DNA of 11,902 bases, taken from Methanoregulaceae archaeon (GTDB taxonomy: Archaea; Halobacteriota; Methanomicrobia; Methanomicrobiales; Methanospirillaceae). The notes under the pieces were generated by a model. It did no database searches and was not told the origin of the DNA. It was given only the letters and a program-made list of their open reading frames with translations. How positions within the stretch are numbered: position 1 is the stretch's first letter; each line of letters opens with the position of its first letter. A program made the translations under genes and the position numbers. Shown in pieces: positions 7,349-11,902 of this stretch. The stretch spans positions 1 to 11,902 of the forward strand of contig JAJRBP010000157.1 of NCBI GenBank assembly GCA_028679405.1, read 5' to 3'.

Positions 7349-7360
7349 TCTTTTTCTTCC
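7349..7360 (+). terminator. Oligo-T terminator of lysS
   Basis: TCTTTTTCTTCC begins 11 bases after the lysS stop TAA (7335-7337), fitting archaeal T-tract termination. The remainder of the convergent gap up to 7564 holds a second T tract for the opposite strand and no gene that I can support. Confidence 0.55.
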
Positions 7361-7541
7361 TGGTAAAACAGGGAAAATACTCTTCTATGTGCACGGTATT
7401 AAAAGAAAAGACGCCCCCCACCGCATTCCTTTTGTCCACGATCTGCGCCCTGTTCATGGAATTCATTTGAGACCAACGGCGATGGAGAATTACAGGGCCT
7501 GAGAACTTCCATTGCGGTTGTAACAGCCGCGCCCCTTTTAA

Positions 7542-7556
7542 CTGAAAAAAAGAATC
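7542..7556 (-). terminator. Oligo-T terminator of the DUF350-like gene
   Basis: On the minus strand a T7 run (7551-7545) starts 13 bases after the stop codon at 7565-7567. CTGAAA (7542-7547) and TTTCAG (7563-7568) form an inverted repeat around it that could strengthen the signal. Confidence 0.55.
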
Positions 7557-7564
7557 CTGGAATT

Positions 7565-8077
7565 TCAGATAAGTGCGGAAGTAATCCCGATCACGCCGGA
7601 CTGGATGATAAGCGCTACCGCGACGATGACCCCCGCCATCATGAGGGCGACTGCGACGTTACCCTTCTTTATTTCCTCGAACTCCTCGACCCCTTTGGTC
7701 AGGCGGTCAAGGATGTTGAGGGCGAGATAGATCGCCGCGACCGCGAGGATGATCCCGATGATCAGCTGGAGCAGGGCAACCCCGATCGCAATAAATCCAT
7801 CCACAGACATGAAGCCTGCTGCCATTGCCCGTGAGAACCCGACTCCGATTCCTGCGACGCCCGACTGGACGACGATTGCAATTGCAAAGAAAACGGCCGC
7901 GACGATGATTCCCACCGCGACATTACCTTTTGCGAGTTCCTTTTGTTCGTCAATACCCTTGGTGATCTTACCAAGAACCGAGTACCCGATATACAGGGCG
8001 ATCACCGCAAAGATGATCGCGATGATGAGCTGGACGATCCCGATGACCAGTCCGATTGTTGAACTTGCTAAAGTCAT
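7565..8077 (-). CDS. Membrane protein with two tandem DUF350-like halves
   Basis: The 170-residue product has four hydrophobic segments (about 7-35, 53-78, 94-122 and 140-166). It is an internal duplication with an exact 88-residue offset and no gap: QLII at 16 and 104, LTKG/ITKG before the loop, KGNVAV at 50 and 138, QSGV at 71 and 159. Each half has two membrane spans joined by a charged loop (KGIDEQKELAKGN; KGVEEFEEIKKGN), which resembles the DUF350 family, whose function is not established. The frame is open back to 8338, but the ATG at 8077 is chosen. It has an SD AGGAG (minus strand, 8091-8087) 9 bases upstream and a TATA-like box at 8128-8121, and the hydrophobic fold begins directly after it. 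The extra upstream residues look non-coding. Confidence 0.85.
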   Translation of the reverse strand: MTLASSTIGLVIGIVQLIIAIIFAVIALYIGYSVLGKITKGIDEQKELAKGNVAVGIIVAAVFFAIAIVVQSGVAGIGVGFSRAMAAGFMSVDGFIAIGVALLQLIIGIILAVAAIYLALNILDRLTKGVEEFEEIKKGNVAVALMMAGVIVAVALIIQSGVIGITSALI

Positions 8078-8120
8078 ACTTGTGTTCTCCTGGTTTGCTC
8101 TTACCATTAAGAGGAAATCA

Positions 8121-8128
8121 TAAATAAA
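8121..8128 (-). promoter_or_regulatory. TATA box of the DUF350-like gene
   Basis: TTTATTTA on the minus strand has its centre about 47 bases before the ATG at 8077. The expected transcription start is near 8098, giving a leader of about 21 bases that just includes the SD. The upstream BRE is not a good match. Confidence 0.5.
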
Positions 8129-8332
8129 CGTGTCGGGCATCCGGGGCTTCAAAATAACAATTCCAGGGCTCCTTCTTCCATGATGGACATTTTGCCGTGA
8201 CAACCGATCTGTTCCGCGGGGAGCACGCGGAAAGGCCGGGGTTGCAGGAGTGAACCGAAAGGTAGATACCATGTTACACGGGGTGCGATCCGGGTCAGAT
8301 TTCACGGTCGGTTGGTGATTGGAAAAATCCGG
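8129..8332. other. Intergenic stretch without a supportable gene
   Basis: This is the left part of the roughly 500-base gap between the divergent DUF350-like gene and the surface-protein gene. It contains a hairpin TTCCGCG/CGCGGAA (8212-8218 with 8226-8232, 7-base loop) with no T tract beside it. It also holds the left arm GTTGGTGA (8311-8318) of an inverted repeat whose right arm TCACCAAC (8390-8397) lies at the predicted transcription start. No convincing coding frame was found. Confidence 0.5.
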
Positions 8333-8354
8333 CAGCAAATACGGGAATTTGCTG
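8333..8354. promoter_or_regulatory. Operator-like palindrome beside the surface-protein promoter
   Basis: CAGCAAAT (8333-8340) and ATTTGCTG (8347-8354) are perfect 8-base inverted arms with a 6-base spacer, abutting the BRE at 8355. A dimeric regulator bound here would touch or block TFB/TBP assembly, or recruit them. The regulator is unknown and no candidate is encoded in the window. Confidence 0.5.
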
Positions 8355-8369
8355 GGAAAATTTTATATA
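8355..8369 (+). promoter_or_regulatory. Strong BRE/TATA promoter of the surface-protein gene
   Basis: GGAAAA (8355-8360, BRE) runs into TTTATATA (8362-8369), the best archaeal promoter in the window. Transcription should start near 8392, which gives a leader of about 190 bases before the ATG at 8581. That is unusually long for an archaeal gene. Confidence 0.7.
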
Positions 8370-8446
8370 CGTACAAAAGAGAGGCTTCTTCACCAACTTT
8401 CGATCAAGGTGAGGTGGCACTCTACCTTCGAGAGGAGCGTATCAGA

Positions 8447-8584
8447 ATGCCCGGGTCCAACCGACGACCCTGTCCCGCCATGGTGGCACCATGGGAGAAT
8501 ATGTATCTCCCGGCAGGAGACCGGGTCGTCGGCCGGATCTGGAACCCAGAGATAACTCGGGGATTTAAGGGGGATTTGTCATGA
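8447..8584 (+). CDS. Possible 45-codon upstream ORF overlapping the surface-protein start
   Basis: This frame encodes 45 residues (starting MPGSNRRPCPAMVAPWENMY) in the leader of the next gene. It has its own SD-like AGAGGAG (8431-8437) 9 bases before the ATG. Its TGA (8582-8584) overlaps the next ATG as ATGA, the arrangement usual for translational coupling. The peptide has no signal sequence, membrane segment or recognisable domain, and most of it lies within the folded element at 8454-8539. It may be a regulatory uORF, a small protein, or chance. Confidence 0.3.
   Translation: MPGSNRRPCPAMVAPWENMYLPAGDRVVGRIWNPEITRGFKGDLS
8454..8539 (+). promoter_or_regulatory. Folded element in the surface-protein mRNA leader
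   Basis: CCGACGACCC (8461-8470) pairs perfectly with GGGTCGTCGG (8523-8532). The stem extends outward past a 2x2 internal loop through GGTCC (8454-8458) with GGATC (8535-8539), including one wobble pair. Inside, CCATGGTG and CACCATGG (8478-8485, 8487-8494) form an almost perfect palindrome around one G, and GGGAGA/TCTCCC (8493-8498 with 8506-8511) forms a second hairpin overlapping it by two bases. The SD of the main gene (AAGGGGG, 8567-8573) lies outside the fold. A regulatory role is inference. Confidence 0.4.
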
Positions 8585-11500
8585 CATCCGTTACCCGTTA
8601 CACGATCATCCTCTTCCTTGCGATGATCCTTATCTGCACATCGGTCCTCGCCGAGGATGCAGGAACCCAGTCAGGATATTCGGTCGGCAACGAGCTTTCA
8701 GCCCTGCCGCTCAGTTTCATACCCAACGTGGGTCAGGTGGACCCGCAGGTCCTGTACTTTGTAAAGGCATCAGATTACTCGCTGTATTTCCTTGACGACG
8801 AGGTCGTTCTCTTCTCGTATGACACAGGCTCGGTCGTCAGGATGTCGGTTGCAGGCGCGGGGCCCTCTCTTGTCGAGGGGATCGAGCCACTCGGCGGGAA
8901 GGCCAACTTCTTCACGGGGGGCGACCCGGCTGACTGGAAGACCGGAGTTACGACATATGGAGGAATTCTCTACACCGATGTCGTTCCCGGGGCGGACCTG
9001 TACTTCAGGGGGAAGGACGGTATCCTGAAACGTGAATTTGTCCTCTCGGAAGGCGCAGATCCCTCCGCAATCCGCATGAAGTACGAGGGAGTCGATTCGA
9101 TCTCCGTTACCGCTGATGGATCTCTCCTCGTTCAGACAACGGGAGGGGCACTTACCGAGGATGCGCCTGTCTGCTACCAGGTGATCGACGGGCAGCAGAA
9201 GCCGGTCTCCTGCCGGTATGTTATCTTCGGGGATGAGGTCGGGTTCTCTCTTGGTTTGTATGACACGGCATACCCGGTTGTCATCGATCCGGTGCTCGAC
9301 TTTGCAGATTTCCTTGGTGGAGACAACCGGGACTACGGCTTCGGTATTGTTGCCGATGCCGAGGGGAACTTCGTGGTGACTGGTGCAACCTCATCTCCCG
9401 ATTTCCCGATCGCCGACTCGGCAATCAACGCGACCCTGAACGGGAACAAGGACGTATTCGTCACCAAGTTCCCGGCTGACGGAAGCACCCTCCTCTGGTC
9501 GACCTACCTCGGAGGGAACCGGAGCGAAGAATCGCTCGCGATTGCCATGGACCCGTTCTACGATAATACCACGATTATAACCGGATATACGAATTCCAAT
9601 AATTTCCCGGTTATGGGCGGGCTGTCGAAACCGGATATGAACGAGACATCAAGTTCCGATGTCTTCGCCGCGGGACTCGATACCAACGGGAACCTTGTCT
9701 TCTCAACGATGTGGGGTGGCGGCGATACCGATGTCGGGACTGGCGTCGCAGTGGACCCGAGTGGAAACGGATGGACGTATGTGACCGGTTTCACCTACTC
9801 GCCCGATTTCAATATTACTCCCGGTGCATTCCTCGGAACGAAGATGGGGGTCCCGCCGGCAAGGTATGCCGATGCTTTCCTCACGGGATTCCAGTGGTCC
9901 TCGGATCCGGCCACGCTCACCTACTCAACGTTTATCGGTGGTAACCTGACTGACAAGGGGCAGGGAGTCGCACTGAACAATACCACGCAGAACATCTATG
10001 TGACCGGATATACTGAATCCCCGAACTTCCTGAGGGCAAATGCGAAGTTCCCCGCGGCTATTCAGGGCGGCAGAGATATTTTCGTGGTCAAATTTACCGG
10101 ACTTGCGGTACCGGTTATCAACTGGTCCGAGAATCTCGGAGGCAGCGCTGACGATGTCGGAAATGGTATCGCGATCGATTCCCTGGATAGGGCAGTTGTC
10201 ACCGGGTACACCATTTCGCCGGACTATAAGACCAGTTTGAACGCCTATCACAAGACCGCATATGGCATCCCGCCATTTTCCGATGTCTTTATCTCGAGGT
10301 TCAAGCCCGATGGAAGCCTCAACTACTCGACGTACCTCGGAGGAGTGAACAGCGATGCCGGGAAGGCTGTCGCGCTCGACAACCTGAATAATATTTACAT
10401 CACCGGGTACACGACGTCTCTCGACTTCCCCTCGGTTAATTCTGCACATATCCAGCCGGCAAAGAACGCGTTCCAGGACGCATTCGTCACCATGATGAAT
10501 GAGAACGGGAAGACCCTCAACTTCTCAACGTTCCTCGGCGGCGGGCTCGATGACACCGGCACTGCGATTGCGGTGAACAGCCCGTTCGATATCTGGGTGA
10601 CCGGGTACACGACATCGTTCGACCTCATCCGGAACCTCAAGCTGAGCCACAGGATTCCCACAGGGTCCACCTATGAGTGGTATAACACCTACTTCGGTGA
10701 CCATTACGGGAATTTCGAGGACGCGTTCATTGCAAAGATCAACAACCGGCCTGAGCCGGCATTCCCGGACGCTGACTTCAACGGTACCCCGAGGAGCGGG
10801 AGTGCGCCGCTGACGGTCCAGTTCAATGACCTCTCGACCGGGAACCCGACCATGTGGGACTGGGACTTCGGAGACGGGCAACCGAATTCGACCGATAAGA
10901 ACCCGATACACACCTATGACAACCCGGGCAACTACACGGTGACACTGACCGCGTCGAACAGTGTCGGGACCGACACGGAACGCAAGGTCGATTATATCAT
11001 CGTCGGGAAACCCTCGAGCCTCAGTTTCGTCCCGAGCTGCGAGAACACCACCCGGCTCTCCAGGATCCTGATCCCCGTGAACGGGACAAGACAGGTATCC
11101 TTCATGCTCGACCAGGCGCCGAACGGACTGTCTGCCTACAATTACACCCTGAGAATGAACGATACGTGGGTCGCGAACTTCACCGATCTCAGGAGACCCT
11201 GCTGGATGCCTGAAGCAGACGACTATCCGGGCTTTATCCCGAACGAGGGCAATCCCGGCTGGCCGTTCCCGCTCGAAGGTATAGGAAACCACAGCCCGGT
11301 GAACCTCACCTTCGCGGGAATCGACCTCCCGGCGCCGCCTGAGGACCCAGACCCGCTCGGTGTGATTCAGGCAGGTGCAGAGGACATCTCCCAGGCGAAC
11401 CTTACGATCAAAGGCCTGCATAATGGGACGGCCAATATCACCGTAGTTGCAGTGGACGAGCTCAATGATGATGACGACCTGCCGATCACCCTGCACCCGC

Positions 11501-11778
11501 CGTACACCAGTGTACTGCTCGAGATCCAGGTAGTCGATCTCTTCCCGATCCCGCCCGGCAACCCGCACCCACCGCAGGACCTGGATGGGGACGGGCTCTA
11601 CGAGGATATTAACGGCGATGGAAGGGCCACGTTCAAAGATGTCGAGGTGTTCTTTGTCAACTTCTGGTTCGTAAAGAACAATGAGCCGCTCGACTTCTTC
11701 GACTTCGACCGGAATGGCAGGTATTCGTACCACGACGTGACCGCCCTCTTCATGATCATCGCGATGTCGACTTCATGA
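8581..11778 (+). CDS. Large secreted protein: N-terminal module, seven-bladed SBBP propeller, PKD, dockerin
   Basis: The product has 1065 residues. A signal peptide (1-24, ending SVLA) is followed by the module that usually precedes SBBP repeats (about 38-238: PLSFIPNVGQ, GGKANFFTGG, YPVVIDP; DUF7948-like). Seven SBBP repeats of about 67 residues cover 239-720. Their strand motifs STYLGG or variants end at 247, 312, 380, 454, 521, 588 and 654, each followed by a VTGYT-type and a DAFV.KF-type strand; seven units predict a closed beta-propeller. A PKD domain (727-809: WDWDFGDG, YTVTLTASNSVG) comes next, then a beta-rich region (812-987) that may be cohesin-like. A dockerin ends the protein, with two calcium loops at D1009/N1011/D1013/D1020 and D1041/D1043/N1045/D1052. 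About 20 N-x-S/T sequons fit a glycosylated surface protein. No membrane anchor is present. SD AAGGGGG lies 7 bases before the ATG. Confidence 0.93.
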   Translation: MTSVTRYTIILFLAMILICTSVLAEDAGTQSGYSVGNELSALPLSFIPNVGQVDPQVLYFVKASDYSLYFLDDEVVLFSYDTGSVVRMSVAGAGPSLVEGIEPLGGKANFFTGGDPADWKTGVTTYGGILYTDVVPGADLYFRGKDGILKREFVLSEGADPSAIRMKYEGVDSISVTADGSLLVQTTGGALTEDAPVCYQVIDGQQKPVSCRYVIFGDEVGFSLGLYDTAYPVVIDPVLDFADFLGGDNRDYGFGIVADAEGNFVVTGATSSPDFPIADSAINATLNGNKDVFVTKFPADGSTLLWSTYLGGNRSEESLAIAMDPFYDNTTIITGYTNSNNFPVMGGLSKPDMNETSSSDVFAAGLDTNGNLVFSTMWGGGDTDVGTGVAVDPSGNGWTYVTGFTYSPDFNITPGAFLGTKMGVPPARYADAFLTGFQWSSDPATLTYSTFIGGNLTDKGQGVALNNTTQNIYVTGYTESPNFLRANAKFPAAIQGGRDIFVVKFTGLAVPVINWSENLGGSADDVGNGIAIDSLDRAVVTGYTISPDYKTSLNAYHKTAYGIPPFSDVFISRFKPDGSLNYSTYLGGVNSDAGKAVALDNLNNIYITGYTTSLDFPSVNSAHIQPAKNAFQDAFVTMMNENGKTLNFSTFLGGGLDDTGTAIAVNSPFDIWVTGYTTSFDLIRNLKLSHRIPTGSTYEWYNTYFGDHYGNFEDAFIAKINNRPEPAFPDADFNGTPRSGSAPLTVQFNDLSTGNPTMWDWDFGDGQPNSTDKNPIHTYDNPGNYTVTLTASNSVGTDTERKVDYIIVGKPSSLSFVPSCENTTRLSRILIPVNGTRQVSFMLDQAPNGLSAYNYTLRMNDTWVANFTDLRRPCWMPEADDYPGFIPNEGNPGWPFPLEGIGNHSPVNLTFAGIDLPAPPEDPDPLGVIQAGAEDISQANLTIKGLHNGTANITVVAVDELNDDDDLPITLHPPYTSVLLEIQVVDLFPIPPGNPHPPQDLDGDGLYEDINGDGRATFKDVEVFFVNFWFVKNNEPLDFFDFDRNGRYSYHDVTALFMIIAMSTS
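9295..10740 (+). repeat. Seven SBBP propeller repeats (coding)
   Basis: Seven diverged units of about 195 to 222 bases encode residues 239-720 of the surface protein. The units are recognisable in protein (LGG, TGYT and DAF/DVF motifs in fixed order) but are not near-identical in DNA, so the array looks old and stable rather than recently expanded. Confidence 0.85.
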
Positions 11779-11810
11779 TGAACCCCAACAACCCACCTTT
11801 ACCGACAACA

Positions 11811-11816
11811 AGGAGG
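11811..11816 (+). promoter_or_regulatory. SD sequence for the last gene
   Basis: AGGAGG is a full match to the SD consensus but sits 14 bases before the ATG at 11831, longer than usual. The 52-base gap after the surface-protein stop holds no TATA box or T tract that I can see, so both genes are probably one transcript. Confidence 0.5.
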
Positions 11817-11830
11817 CACAGCATACGATT

Positions 11831-11902
11831 ATGAAAAACAAGACAACCATCCTCGGCCTCATCCTGCTCCTCGCGTGCGGGTTCGTGACCGGGGCGTACG
11901 GA
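11831..11902 (+). CDS. Exported protein, 3' end outside the window
   Basis: Only 24 codons are visible. They form a typical signal peptide: basic MKNK start, hydrophobic core ILGLILLLACGF, then VTGAYG. The cysteine in the core is not in a clear lipobox position. The close spacing to the 1065-residue surface protein suggests a cotranscribed partner, perhaps another cell-surface or cohesin/dockerin-type protein. That is a guess from context, since no mature sequence is present. Confidence 0.65.
   Translation, partial: MKNKTTILGLILLLACGFVTGAYG

Noticed and set aside
7361..7541. Search for a small gene or RNA between lysS and the DUF350-like gene
   Set aside because: No frame with a credible start, SD or promoter, and no tRNA or C/D-box pattern, was found; the stretch looks like a plain convergent intergenic region.
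8078..8338. Extended N-terminus of the DUF350-like protein
   Set aside because: The added 87 residues are rich in Arg and Pro, have no family similarity, and span the TATA box and SD that fit the ATG at 8077.
10525..11733. Long open frame of about 400 codons on the minus strand inside the surface-protein gene
   Set aside because: It is antisense to a strongly supported protein with clear domains; its product is charged and low in recognisable motifs, as expected of a mirror frame in GC-rich DNA.

Overview
This window reads as chromosomal DNA of a methanogenic archaeon, most likely order Methanomicrobiales (a Methanoregula-, Methanolinea- or Methanosphaerula-like organism). That is an inference. 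It rests on archaeal BRE/TATA promoters (e.g. 8355-8369, 4093-4106), an iron-sulfur flavoprotein of the methanogen Isf type, an Lhr-type helicase, and a large secreted propeller/PKD/dockerin protein of the kind common in that order. There is no phage, transposon, CRISPR array, tRNA or rRNA in the window.

Layout. (1) 1-1563, plus strand: the 3' two thirds of an Lhr-like superfamily 2 helicase, entering the window at its motif III. (2) 1603-5086, minus strand, transcribed leftward: a secreted protein with three 29-residue repeats (5086-4235), an iron-sulfur flavoprotein (4066-3500), then an ABC ATPase (3425-2442) and ABC-2 permease (2439-1603) two bases apart that form one exporter. (3) 5294-7337, plus strand: a small HEAT-repeat protein and a class II lysyl-tRNA synthetase, with a structured leader between them. 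(4) 8077-7565, minus strand: a small membrane protein made of two fused DUF350-like halves, convergent with lysS. (5) 8333-11902, plus strand: a strong promoter with an operator-like palindrome, a leader of about 190 bases containing a folded element and a possible 45-codon upstream ORF, then a 1065-residue secreted protein (N-terminal module, seven-bladed SBBP propeller, PKD, possible cohesin-like region, dockerin), and the signal peptide of a second exported protein 52 bases downstream.

How the genes fit together. Most of the window is ordinary housekeeping or envelope function: RNA/DNA helicase, exporter, redox flavoprotein, tRNA charging and cell-surface proteins. I see no clear new multi-gene defence or metabolic system. 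The parts least explained by known families are the two structured leaders (5705-5790 before lysS; 8454-8539 before the surface protein), the palindrome touching the surface-protein promoter, the upstream ORF that ends in an ATGA overlap with that gene, and the secreted repeat protein at 4235-5086, whose family I do not recognise. Several start codons were moved from the longest reading frame using promoter or Shine-Dalgarno (SD) position; these cases are stated in the entries.
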